Below, in pieces: positions 1 through 6,695 of a stretch of 13,303 bases of DNA. This stretch comes from JBLHUT01 sp047629975 (GTDB taxonomy: Bacteria; Pseudomonadota; Alphaproteobacteria; Rhodobacterales; Rhodobacteraceae). The notes beneath the pieces are model-generated. The model was not told where the DNA came from, ran no database searches, and saw nothing but the letters and a program-made list of their open reading frames with translations. How positions within the stretch are numbered: the stretch's first letter is position 1; every line of letters begins with the position of its first letter. A program made the position numbers and the translations under genes. Location of the stretch: contig JBLHUT010000067.1 of assembly GCA_047629975.1 (NCBI GenBank), positions 1 through 13,303 of the forward strand. The letters run 5' to 3'.

Positions 1-117
1 AACATCCTGTCGACAGGCGGATCACAAGAGGCAGATGTCCTGTACAAGCTGTTCCGCGGACGTTTGCCGGGGGTAGAGGCGCTTTTGAAAGGGCGCGGGC
101 TGGACGTGGTGGCCTGA
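1..117 (+). CDS. M3-family oligopeptidase (Dcp/PrlC-like), C-terminal fragment
   Basis: The only frame open from the window's left edge is frame 1, giving 38 residues before a TGA at 115-117. It contains the pattern LSTGGSQEADVLYKLFRGR followed by LPGVEALLKGRGL. This matches the conserved C-terminal tail of M3 zinc metallopeptidases (peptidyl-dipeptidase Dcp, oligopeptidase A), where a glycine-rich 'GGS' segment precedes an 'FRGR.P.v.ALL...GL' ending. The HExxH zinc site lies upstream, outside the window, so activity cannot be judged. In this family the enzymes are usually cytoplasmic and degrade short oligopeptides. The gene converges on the SH3-domain gene on the opposite strand. The assignment rests on a short tail and could not distinguish Dcp from PrlC. 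Confidence 0.75.
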   Translation, partial: NILSTGGSQEADVLYKLFRGRLPGVEALLKGRGLDVVA

Positions 118-145
118 GCGACGCCTGAACGACACCTGAGCGTTA
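113..145 (+). repeat. Three 11-bp imperfect tandem repeats at the peptidase stop
   Basis: Three copies of an 11-bp unit lie head to tail: CCTGAGCGACG (113-123), CCTGAACGACA (124-134) and CCTGAGCGTTA (135-145). Each carries a TGA. Because 11 is not a multiple of three, the TGAs at 115, 126 and 137 fall in three different frames. The first is the real stop of the peptidase gene. Confidence 0.6.
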
Positions 146-157
146 TCCGGAGTGGGT

Positions 158-195
158 ATGCAAAACGAATTGCGGGATCTAGTCCCGCAATTCGT
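158..195 (-). terminator. Rho-independent terminator of the SH3-domain gene, with the stop codon in its loop
   Basis: A perfect 13-bp inverted repeat (165-177 against 183-195, arm ACGAATTGCGGGA) is separated by a 5-nt loop. Read on the minus strand the stem is followed directly by TTTTGCAT, as in an intrinsic terminator. The stop codon of the minus-strand gene (179-181) is in the loop, so the left arm encodes its last residues. On the plus strand there is no T tract, so termination of the converging peptidase transcript here is less certain. Confidence 0.75.
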
Positions 196-703
196 CTGCG
201 CCGACCCCCCACAGGGCTGATTTCGGGGCCCAGCCTTTTTCGGCACCGGCGGTGATCCTGCACCAGTCTTGCAGGCACTTTCCAAGGCGCGCGACCACAC
301 CTGCTTCGGCCTGCGCCACGGTCAGGGCGGCGGGGTCCGGGTTTACCCGCAGATCGACCAGCAGCGATTGGATCAGCACGGTGCGCACCCCCGAGATGAG
401 GGAATAATGCATCCAACCGCCCGCGCCTTCGCGGTCGCGCACACGGCGCCAGTGGCCGAATTCGGCGGTAATTTCCAACGGCATCGACCGGCGTTGAAAA
501 ACCCAGTCGATCCGGTGGGTTTTCGACGGCCCCCGCCGGGCATAGCCTTCGGCCGCTTTGAGCGACACAAAACGGGGCAGCGGCAGGTTGGTTTCCTTGC
601 CACGTTCCTGTGCCACGGCAAACTGGCCGTAGAACAGCGCGCAAAGAACCATTGCCACAATCGCCATCCGGGTGTTTTTCGGTTTTACCATCAATCTTTT
701 CAT
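179..703 (-). CDS. Exported SH3-domain (SH3_4/DUF1058-type) protein
   Basis: 174 residues starting at MKRLMVKP (ATG 701-703). A start four codons later (691) is also possible, while an upstream TTG at 760 would add a long charged leader and is unlikely. The N-terminus is a Sec signal peptide: basic residues, a hydrophobic stretch MAIVAMVLCALFYGQF, and AVA-QE as the probable cleavage site near residue 31. The mature part carries two SH3-like repeats. The first has FVSLKA...GHWRRVRDREGAGGWMHYSLISG (conserved Trp and Gly residues). The second has VVARLGKCLQDWCRI...KGWAPKSALWGV, with two cysteines five residues apart. Proteins of this family are periplasmic and of unknown precise role; bacterial SH3 folds often bind peptidoglycan or protein ligands. 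It stands alone, ends in its own terminator, and is divergent from the dehydrogenase gene. Confidence 0.8.
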   Translation of the reverse strand: MKRLMVKPKNTRMAIVAMVLCALFYGQFAVAQERGKETNLPLPRFVSLKAAEGYARRGPSKTHRIDWVFQRRSMPLEITAEFGHWRRVRDREGAGGWMHYSLISGVRTVLIQSLLVDLRVNPDPAALTVAQAEAGVVARLGKCLQDWCRITAGAEKGWAPKSALWGVGADELRD

Positions 704-725
704 GAATTTCTGCCGCTCTTGCCGT

Positions 726-755
726 CGGGGGTGCTTGTGTCGCCCCCCGTTTATT
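726..755 (+). other. GC-rich inverted repeat in the divergent intergenic region
   Basis: CGGGGG (726-731) and CCCCCG (744-749) can pair across a 12-nt loop and are followed by TTTATT. It lies between the divergent SH3-domain and dehydrogenase genes. It resembles a weak terminator or leader hairpin upstream of the dehydrogenase gene; no function is established. Confidence 0.3.
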
Positions 756-804
756 CGCAATGTGCCACCACGCGCACGCGTAGGGAAGAGAAGGGAAGTC
801 TGTC

Positions 805-1791
805 ATGCCATCACAACGGCTGAGTGTTGTCGTTACGCGACGGTTGCCGGAGGCCGTCGAGACGCGGATGAAGGAATTATTCGACGTCGAGTTGCGCGAT
901 GACGACGCTGCGATGACCCGCGACGAGCTTGTGGCGGCAATGCAGCGGGCCGATGTTCTGGTTCCCAGCATTACCGACCGCATAGATGCCTCTTTGATCG
1001 CGCAGGCTGACGAGCGGCTGAAGTTGATTGCCGGATTCGGTGCCGGCGTTGATAATGTGGATGTTGCTACGGCGCGGCAGCGGGGCATACTTGTGTCCAA
1101 CACACCCGGTGTTGTGACCGATGACACGGCCGATATGACAATGGCGCTTATTCTTGCGGTAACGCGGCGCATTCCCGAAGGGCTGGCCGCGATGCAGGGT
1201 GGTAAGTGGGAAGGCTGGGCGCCGACCGCATTTCTGGGTGGACGTGTCGCAGGGCGCCGTTTGGGCATCCTTGGCATGGGTCGCATCGGTCAGGCCGTTG
1301 CGCGCAGGGCGCGGGCGTTCGGAATGCAGATCCACTATAACAACCGCAAACGGTTGCGTCCCGAGCAGGAAGAAGCGCTGGACGCCACGTATTGGGAGAG
1401 CCTTGACCAGATGGTCAGCCGGATGGATGTGATCAGCGTGAATTGTCCGCACACGCCGTCGACATTCCACCTGATGAACGCGCGGCGCCTGAAGCTGATG
1501 AAGCCGGATGCTGTCATCGTGAACACTTCGCGCGGCGAAGTGATCGACGAAAACGCGCTGACCCGGATGTTGCGCGCCGGCGAGATTGCAGGCGCGGGGC
1601 TGGACGTTTACGAACACGGTGTCGAGATAAACCCGCTGTTGCGCGAAATGCCCAATGTGGTGTTGTTGCCGCATATGGGGTCTGCCACCCGCGAGGGGCG
1701 GCTCGAGATGGGCGAGAAGGTGATCATCAACATCAAGACGTTCCAGGATGGTCACCGGCCACCGGACCTTGTCGTCCCGTCAATGCTTTAG
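805..1791 (+). CDS. D-2-hydroxyacid dehydrogenase (glycerate/hydroxypyruvate-glyoxylate reductase type)
   Basis: 328 residues, ATG at 805 preceded by an AGGGAAG ribosome site about 7 nt upstream. The protein has the D-isomer-specific 2-hydroxyacid dehydrogenase layout: an N-terminal substrate-binding lobe with GFGAGVDNVDV around residues 77-87 and NTPGVVTDDTAD at 99-110; an NAD(P)-binding Rossmann domain starting with LGILGMGRIG (GxGxxG at 157-162); and the catalytic segment NTSRGEVID with Arg243. The acid/base His is in LLPHMGSAT (His290). The usual catalytic Glu, in the family pattern DVFEHEP, appears replaced: here the segment is DVYEHGVE, placing Gly272 at that position and a Glu two residues later. 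Such enzymes interconvert D-glycerate and hydroxypyruvate, or glyoxylate and glycolate. The methylglycine dehydrogenase gene 130 bp downstream suggests a link to serine/one-carbon metabolism. Substrate and cofactor preference cannot be read from the sequence. Confidence 0.88.
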   Translation: MPSQRLSVVVTRRLPEAVETRMKELFDVELRDDDAAMTRDELVAAMQRADVLVPSITDRIDASLIAQADERLKLIAGFGAGVDNVDVATARQRGILVSNTPGVVTDDTADMTMALILAVTRRIPEGLAAMQGGKWEGWAPTAFLGGRVAGRRLGILGMGRIGQAVARRARAFGMQIHYNNRKRLRPEQEEALDATYWESLDQMVSRMDVISVNCPHTPSTFHLMNARRLKLMKPDAVIVNTSRGEVIDENALTRMLRAGEIAGAGLDVYEHGVEINPLLREMPNVVLLPHMGSATREGRLEMGEKVIINIKTFQDGHRPPDLVVPSML

Positions 1792-1875
1792 ACCCCTGTG
1801 CGGTCGGGCCTGGTGTGCTTTGTCGCGCGCAGGTCGGTTTTCGCTGTAATTCGGTCGTCGCGCCTCCACGGTGAT

Positions 1876-1888
1876 GCCTTGAAAAGGC
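1876..1888 (+). other. Small hairpin in the leader of the flavoprotein gene
   Basis: GCCTT and AAGGC form a perfect 5-bp stem around a GAA loop, 34 nt before the start codon. It may be a leader structure. No riboswitch class was recognised. Confidence 0.25.
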
Positions 1889-1921
1889 GCAAATTGCGTG
1901 CGAGTCGAAAGGGAGTTTGTC

Positions 1922-4408
1922 ATGAAGACCCACGTAAAAGCGCTTGTTGTCGGAGGCGGTGCCGTAGGCGCCTCTATTGCCTATCACCTCGGGCGCGCGG
2001 GTTGGGACACGATGTTGCTGGAGCGCGACGAGTTGACATCGGGTTCGACGTGGCACGCGGCGGGGCTGCTGCCCTATTTCAACATGAGTTATGCCACCAC
2101 GCATATCCACGACTACTCGATCAAATTCTACAAAACCCTCGAAGCGGAAACCGGCCTGAATGCTGGATTTTCGGTGGTTGGTAATCTGCGTATGGCCCAG
2201 ACCGACGCGCGGATGGACGAATATATGGTCTATGCGACCACCGCCGAAACAGTGGATGTTCCGTTCGAATGGCTCAGCCCCGCCCAGATCAAGGAACGCT
2301 ATCCGTTGGTGCGCACCGAGGATCTGAAGGGGGCGATTTTCCATCCGACCGACGGCTATATCAACCCTGCGGACATGACGATGGCAATGGCCAAAGGCGC
2401 GCGTCAGCACGGCGTCACGATCGAGCGCAGGTGGCAGGTTGACGGCTATCACTGGACCGGCAGCGAATGGCAGGTCACGATCACTAAAATGGCCGACCGC
2501 GGTGGCAATCTTGTGCCGACCGAGGAGCAGATGATCATCACCGCAGAGCATGTGGTGACGGCGACTGGCAACCACGCACAGCGTACCGCACGGCTTTTGG
2601 GGGTCAAAAGCGCCGCAATCCCTGTTGAGCACCAGTTTATCGTTACCGAACCCGACCCGATGCTGGTGGCGTGGCGCAAGGAGAACGGCGAGCATCCCGT
2701 TTTGCGCGATGCCGATGCCAAATGGTACGTGCGCGAAGAGCGTGGCGGCTGGATCCTAGGCCCGTACGAGCGCAACGCACCGGCACGGTTTGCCTATGGC
2801 TGCCCCGACAGTTTCCGGGCCGATCTCTTTCCGCTTGATCTGGAGCGGATCGAAGAGGAATACATGAGCATGATCCACCGTATCCCGTCGTCCGAGACTG
2901 TTGGGCTGAAGGATGATTTCAACGGGCCGATCTGCTATACACCCGATGGCAATCCGCTGGTGGGGCCGGTGCCTGGCTTGCGGAATATGTGGTGTGCCGA
3001 AGGGTTCAGCTTCGGGATCACCGCCGCGGGGGGCACGGGCCATTACCTTGCGCAATTGATGGTCGAGGGCGAGGCAGAGATCGACATGGCCTCGCTTGAT
3101 CCCAAACGCTTTGGCAACTGGATCACCACCGATTACACGATTGCCAAGAACGAGGAAGCGTACGAGCACGTCTATATCCTGCATCATCCCGACGAGGAGC
3201 GCCCTGCGGCGCGGCCCCTGAAAACCGCGCCAAGCTATGACCGGATGAAGGCCGCAGGCGCGCAATTCGGTTGTGTCAACGGATGGGAGCGCCCGAACTA
3301 TTTCGCGCCACTGGGGTTTGACGATCATGCCGCGCGGTCGTTCCGGCGTGGTGGTTGGTGGCAATACGCTGAAGCCGAGGCTCGCGCGATCCGCGAAGGG
3401 GCCGGGCTGATTGATGCCACTGCCTTTACCAAACATGTGCTGACAGGGCCGGGGGCGACGGCGTTCCTTGACTGGTTCACCTGTAACAAACTGCCTCGTA
3501 TCGGGCGGATCAACCTTACTTACGCTTTGACCGCTCTGGGCACGACACGCACGGAATATACGATCGTCCGGCAGGCGGAAAATCAGTATTATCTTGTGTC
3601 TTCGGGGGCTTGGCAGGCCTATGATCAGGACTTTCTTGTAAAGGCCATCGAGGACAAGCAGGCCGAATTCGGCACGATGGTGTTGCAGGATGTGACCAGC
3701 CAATACGGGGTCTTTGCCATCGCGGGCCCGAAATCGCGCGATATCCTTGCCGGGCTTATCCGCGACGCGGAACCCGAGGGCGCGTTGAGCAACAAACGTT
3801 TCCCGTGGTTGAGCGCGCAAGACATCGAGTTGAAGATGTGTCCGGTGATGGCAATTCGCGTGGCGTATACCGGCGAACTTGGGTGGGAGTTGCATCACCC
3901 GATGGAAATGCAAAACTACCTGTTCGATCAACTTATGGAGGCCGGAGAGCCGCACGGGCTCAGGCTTGTGGGGGCACGGGCGCAAAACTGGCTGCGACAG
4001 GAGAAATCCTATCGTGCGTTCGGCACCGAACTGGGCCGCGACGCGACCCCGCTGGAAGCCGGACTTGACCGTTTTGTGGATCTGTCCAAAGAGTTTCACG
4101 GCAAAGAGGCGATGCTGGCCAAGGGCATCCGCTCGAAATGTGTAACGGTGCTGATTGATGGCCCGGACGATGCCGATCCTTGGGGGCGCGAGGTGCTGCT
4201 TCTTGACGGGGCGCGGGTCGGGCGGCTGACCTCGGGGGGCTATTCGGTACATTTCGGAAAATCCATCGGGATGGCCTATGTCCGGCCTGAACTGGCGGTG
4301 CCGGGAACAAAGCTGAAGGTGCGGATGTTCCAGCAATTGTTCGATGTGGAGATCGTCGAAGACAGCCCGTACGATCCTAAAAACGCAACCATCCGCGTCA
4401 CCGGCTAG
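1922..4408 (+). CDS. Dimethylglycine/sarcosine dehydrogenase-like flavoprotein with GcvT folate domain
   Basis: 828 residues, close to the usual length for this family. ATG at 1922 is chosen over an in-frame GTG at 1898 because GAAAGGGAG sits just before it. The N-terminal half is a DAO-type oxidoreductase: dinucleotide motif GGGAVGASIAYHL (from residue 11), an acidic residue ending the second strand (LLERDE), and SGSTWHAAGL, whose His45 corresponds to the histidine carrying covalent FAD in mitochondrial dimethylglycine and sarcosine dehydrogenases. A second FAD-side motif, GFSFGITAAGGTGHYLA, ends this domain. After a short linker comes an aminomethyltransferase (GcvT)-like half containing TRTEYTIVRQ (Glu545 where GcvT has a folate-site acid) and GRDATPLEAGL (705-715). 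The family removes an N-methyl group from dimethylglycine or sarcosine and passes it to tetrahydrofolate as methylene-THF in the cytoplasm. Which methylglycine is the substrate is uncertain; electrons probably go to an electron-transfer partner not in this window. Confidence 0.9.
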   Translation: MKTHVKALVVGGGAVGASIAYHLGRAGWDTMLLERDELTSGSTWHAAGLLPYFNMSYATTHIHDYSIKFYKTLEAETGLNAGFSVVGNLRMAQTDARMDEYMVYATTAETVDVPFEWLSPAQIKERYPLVRTEDLKGAIFHPTDGYINPADMTMAMAKGARQHGVTIERRWQVDGYHWTGSEWQVTITKMADRGGNLVPTEEQMIITAEHVVTATGNHAQRTARLLGVKSAAIPVEHQFIVTEPDPMLVAWRKENGEHPVLRDADAKWYVREERGGWILGPYERNAPARFAYGCPDSFRADLFPLDLERIEEEYMSMIHRIPSSETVGLKDDFNGPICYTPDGNPLVGPVPGLRNMWCAEGFSFGITAAGGTGHYLAQLMVEGEAEIDMASLDPKRFGNWITTDYTIAKNEEAYEHVYILHHPDEERPAARPLKTAPSYDRMKAAGAQFGCVNGWERPNYFAPLGFDDHAARSFRRGGWWQYAEAEARAIREGAGLIDATAFTKHVLTGPGATAFLDWFTCNKLPRIGRINLTYALTALGTTRTEYTIVRQAENQYYLVSSGAWQAYDQDFLVKAIEDKQAEFGTMVLQDVTSQYGVFAIAGPKSRDILAGLIRDAEPEGALSNKRFPWLSAQDIELKMCPVMAIRVAYTGELGWELHHPMEMQNYLFDQLMEAGEPHGLRLVGARAQNWLRQEKSYRAFGTELGRDATPLEAGLDRFVDLSKEFHGKEAMLAKGIRSKCVTVLIDGPDDADPWGREVLLLDGARVGRLTSGGYSVHFGKSIGMAYVRPELAVPGTKLKVRMFQQLFDVEIVEDSPYDPKNATIRVTG

Positions 4409-4536
4409 CTGCGGGGCCTGCTAGATCCAAAACCGGACGCTGCGGCAAGATTGCCCTGTTCTGCGGGGCAAGCGCGCCGTATCCATGACACCTGCATGCC
4501 TGATAAAGGGCGGGCAAAAGTTTTGGGGATGCGGTT

Positions 4537-5043
4537 GTGAATATTGGAAAGACAGGAGTATTTGCGGGCGGGGTGCTTGGTCTGGGGTTGATTGCGGTGC
4601 TGGCCTTTGCGGTTGTCTCGAACCGCGCCGCGCCGCGTGGCATCGAGGTTCTGGGCGATCATGCGCCGTCGGTCCGTGCCGCTCTTGGCGTGCCGGTGCC
4701 GGCACAGTCCGACCGGATCGGTGTGCGTTTTGTACTGGTCGAGGACTGGTTGAAAATGAACTACCTGCCGCCCGACATCCGCCCGTTGTGCGGCACGGCG
4801 TGTGAGGGGGATGCGTGGTTGGTCAGAGCACTCTCGTTGCGGGTGGCGGGCGCGCAAAAGACTGTCTTCATCCGGATATCCCCGTGGCAGGACGCGCCGC
4901 TTGCGCCGCCCCAAACCGCGTGTCTGGGGCAGATTATGCAGGCCGAGTTGCTGGGAATGTCACAGCAGATTCCCGACTGTGCCGCGGCGCTTGCACAGCC
5001 TGTTACCCGCTATGTGCTGCCGTTCGGGTTGGGCGCGCTTTAA
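4537..5043 (+). CDS. Membrane-anchored or exported protein of unknown function
   Basis: 168 residues starting at GTG 4537, with GGGG about 8 nt upstream; no better in-frame ATG is available. I do not recognise the family. The N-terminus has a lysine, then a hydrophobic stretch (GVFAGGVLGLGLIAVLAFAVV, about residues 7-27), which is either one membrane anchor or an uncleaved signal; there is no lipobox or clear cleavage motif. The rest is probably periplasmic and contains four cysteines (85, 89, 129, 148) that could form two disulfides. A conserved-looking segment is LVEDWLKMNYLPPDIRPLCG. It follows the flavoprotein gene by 128 bp on the same strand, so co-transcription is possible but not shown, and converges with the aldo/keto reductase, leaving 13 bp between the two stops. 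Confidence 0.65.
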   Translation: MNIGKTGVFAGGVLGLGLIAVLAFAVVSNRAAPRGIEVLGDHAPSVRAALGVPVPAQSDRIGVRFVLVEDWLKMNYLPPDIRPLCGTACEGDAWLVRALSLRVAGAQKTVFIRISPWQDAPLAPPQTACLGQIMQAELLGMSQQIPDCAAALAQPVTRYVLPFGLGAL

Positions 5044-5056
5044 CGGATCAACCGGC

Positions 5057-5992
5057 TCATGCTTCCTCCAAACGGTCTGTCGCAGGCGGAGGGGTCGCCA
5101 CAAGGGTCGATAATTCGGCATAAAGCGCATCAGTCATGGAATAGGTCAGGGCGGCCAGCGACGGAGCAAGCTGCTCTGCACTTTTCGCGCTCAGGATTGG
5201 CGCGGTAACGCCGGGGTGGCGGGCGGCCCACGCACAGGCAAGTGTTGCAGGATCGTGGCCTTCGCGCTGTGCGATCGCGACCAGTCGGGCGGCCGCGTCA
5301 TGGAATTCGGGCAGGCCATAACGTGCGGCATAGCGATCATCCTCGACCAGCCGCCCACTGCCAGCGCCGCCCACGTATTTTCCGGTCAGCAACCCCCCGC
5401 CAAGGGGCGAATAGGGCACAATCGCGATGCCCTGATCCATCGCCATCGGCAAAATTTCGACCTCGGCCTGTCGTTTGACAAGGCTATACATCGGCTGGAA
5501 GCAATCGATTCTTGTACCAAGGCTTTTTGCCACGGATTGGGCCTTCATGACTTGCCACGCGGCATAGTTCGACACGCCGATGTACCGGATTTTACCGGCA
5601 GATTGCAGACCGGCAAGCGTCTCGAAGGTCTCTTCGATCGGGGTCGTATCATCCCAGCGGTGCATGTAGAAAAGGTCGATCATCTCAACCCCGAGACGGG
5701 TGCGGCTTGTCTCGAAACTCCCAAGGATATTGGCGCGGTTGGCGGGCATGTCATAGGCGGCCTTGGTGGCCACGATCAACGCCTCTCGCTCTTGTGCGAC
5801 CAACGCGCCGAGCATGGTTTCAGAGGCACCGCCCGTGTACATATACGCTGTGTCAAAGAAATTCACGCCCGCGGCCCTGCAATCAGCAAACATCGCGGCC
5901 GCGGCGGCATCATCTGCCTTTGCCCCGAATTGCATGGTGCCGAAACAAAAAGCGGACGCGCGGGTGCCATCAGGCGAGGTCATGTTTGTCAT
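5057..5992 (-). CDS. Aldo/keto reductase family oxidoreductase
   Basis: 311 residues, a typical length for this superfamily. The (beta/alpha)8 signature residues are visible: FFDTAYMYTGGASE with catalytic Asp46 and Tyr51, Lys76 in IVATKA, and His110 in DLFYMHRWD. The sequences GKIRYIGVSNYAAW (132-145) and PYSPLGGGLLTGKY are the usual second signature and NADPH-loop regions. These enzymes reduce aldehydes, ketones or sugars with NADPH in the cytoplasm; the physiological substrate is not predictable. The start at 5992 has no good ribosome site, and a second Met three codons in is equally weak, so the start is uncertain. The gene is divergent from the small lipoprotein and has a terminator-like hairpin in its upstream region. 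Confidence 0.9.
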   Translation of the reverse strand: MTNMTSPDGTRASAFCFGTMQFGAKADDAAAAAMFADCRAAGVNFFDTAYMYTGGASETMLGALVAQEREALIVATKAAYDMPANRANILGSFETSRTRLGVEMIDLFYMHRWDDTTPIEETFETLAGLQSAGKIRYIGVSNYAAWQVMKAQSVAKSLGTRIDCFQPMYSLVKRQAEVEILPMAMDQGIAIVPYSPLGGGLLTGKYVGGAGSGRLVEDDRYAARYGLPEFHDAAARLVAIAQREGHDPATLACAWAARHPGVTAPILSAKSAEQLAPSLAALTYSMTDALYAELSTLVATPPPATDRLEEA

Positions 5993-6017
5993 GGCAAAGA
6001 GGTCGCATGCGCGCCCT

Positions 6018-6053
6018 CAAAAGAAAAGGCTTTCGGTGCAAGTGCCCCGAAAG
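6018..6053 (-). terminator. Terminator- or attenuator-like hairpin upstream of the aldo/keto reductase
   Basis: CTTTCGGTGC (6030-6039) and GCCCCGAAAG (6044-6053) pair as a 10-bp stem with one mismatch around AAGT. Read on the minus strand the stem is followed by CCTTTTCTTTTG. It lies 25-60 nt before the reductase start codon, with no convincing minus-strand gene upstream, so it could attenuate the reductase or end a transcript reading in. Confidence 0.45.
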
Positions 6054-6185
6054 ATTCGCCCGTGCGCATGTGGTTGCTTGGGCTGGAACGGCGCAATTTT
6101 GGCGGGTGACCGGCGTGATTGAAGAATGTGCCTGCGTTGGTTCGGGCATTAACCTTAATTAACGCTCTTTGCCGCAAAACGGGTG

Positions 6186-6404
6186 ATGTTGGCGGAAGAA
6201 AAGGAGATCTGGCATGAAAAACTATTTGTGTTGCTTGCTCTGACCGCAGGGCTGTCGGCCTGTGATCGGATGATGACGATTGGAAATGATTCTTATAAGG
6301 TTGACGAAGAGAATGCGGTCGCAAGCTCTGTCGACCCTGATGTTTCGGAAAGCCACAGTCAGGATCAGGATCAGAATCAGAATACCACACAATCGGGCGG
6401 TTAA
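6186..6404 (+). CDS. Small putative lipoprotein, apparent frameshift at its start
   Basis: The open frame from ATG 6186 (GTG 6183 also possible) encodes 72 residues. A clear lipoprotein signal, KLFVLLALTAGLSAC, begins only about 12 residues in, behind an acidic leader (MLAEEKEIWHE) that does not fit an export signal. A strong AAGGAG (6201-6206) is ideally spaced for ATG 6214, but that start is in another frame and stops after nine codons (MKNYLCCLL). One extra A in the five-A run 6217-6221 would join the two and give MKKLFVLLALTAGLSACD, a textbook lipoprotein start. After the cysteine come about 47 residues of low-complexity, polar, Gln/Asp/Asn-rich sequence ending QDQDQNQNTTQSGG. Function unknown. 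Either the true gene has a lost base, a sequencing error is present, or expression depends on slippage. Confidence 0.55.
   Translation: MLAEEKEIWHEKLFVLLALTAGLSACDRMMTIGNDSYKVDEENAVASSVDPDVSESHSQDQDQNQNTTQSGG
6201..6221 (+). promoter_or_regulatory. Ribosome site and A-run where the lipoprotein frame breaks
   Basis: AAGGAG at 6201-6206 lies 7 nt before ATG 6214. The codons after that ATG pass through a five-A run (6217-6221) and terminate at codon 10. A -1 shift at the run restores the lipoprotein reading frame. Confidence 0.6.
6360..6383 (+). repeat. Hexanucleotide repeat coding for Gln-Asp/Gln-Asn
   Basis: Four 6-bp units, CAGGAT twice then CAGAAT twice, sit near the 3' end of the small lipoprotein gene and encode QDQDQNQN. 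Copy-number change would keep the frame. Confidence 0.6.
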
Positions 6405-6529
6405 GCTGCACCGGTTTTTCCAAAAACTCCACAAGACCATGAAATTGACTCTCCTTGCGCGCATTTTACGTGTTTGTCGCGCCCGAATTTGAGGGTGTTT
6501 GCGTGTCGCGGTCTATTAACCCTCGGGCG

Positions 6530-6543
6530 TTGATCCAAATAAT
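6530..6543 (+). promoter_or_regulatory. Possible FNR/FixK-type box upstream of the Crp/Fnr gene
   Basis: TTGATCCAAATAAT matches the consensus TTGAT-N4-ATCAA with a perfect left half and a degenerate right half. It lies about 150 bp before the regulator's start codon, so autoregulation is conceivable. The match is weak on one side. Confidence 0.25.
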
Positions 6544-6577
6544 TTTTCTCGCCCTTTAGCTTTGCTAGGGTCCGGAG

Positions 6578-6594
6578 GGTTGGTTGGTTGGTTG
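6578..6594 (+). repeat. GGTT tetranucleotide run upstream of the Crp/Fnr gene
   Basis: Four consecutive GGTT units (6578-6593), preceded by GGAGG, lie about 100 nt before the regulator's start. Four GG pairs with TT spacers could form a two-tetrad G-quadruplex in DNA or mRNA. Tetranucleotide runs can also vary in length. Confidence 0.55.
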
Positions 6595-6695
6595 CGCGTC
6601 GGTGTATCTGTCTACGCATATGTCTGCGCCATCGGGGCAGGCACCGCAAAAGTCGGGCAAACCAGCACAGTGTCGGGTTTTCGTAGGAGATTTTC

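Noticed and set aside
877..1755. Open frame antisense to the dehydrogenase gene
   Set aside because: The opposite strand has clear catalytic and GxGxxG motifs and a good ribosome site; this frame has none.
1898..1921. GTG at 1898 as start of the flavoprotein
   Set aside because: The GAAAGGGAG ribosome site lies after it and is correctly spaced for ATG 1922, which also puts the FAD motif at the usual distance from the N-terminus.
2756..4336. Long open frame (526 codons) antisense to the flavoprotein gene
   Set aside because: It is a by-product of high-GC codon bias in the real gene: no ribosome site, no recognisable domain, and composition rich in Arg/His/Pro.
4405..4424. Inverted repeat CTAGC/GCTAG after the flavoprotein as a terminator
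   Set aside because: Only 5 bp with a 10-nt loop and no T tract, so it is too weak to call.
6214..6222. Programmed -1 slippage at a heptamer in the lipoprotein start
   Set aside because: The in-frame heptamer would be G AAA AAC rather than A AAA AAC, and slippage at codon 2 would be very unusual. A missing base or slippage of the A-run is simpler.
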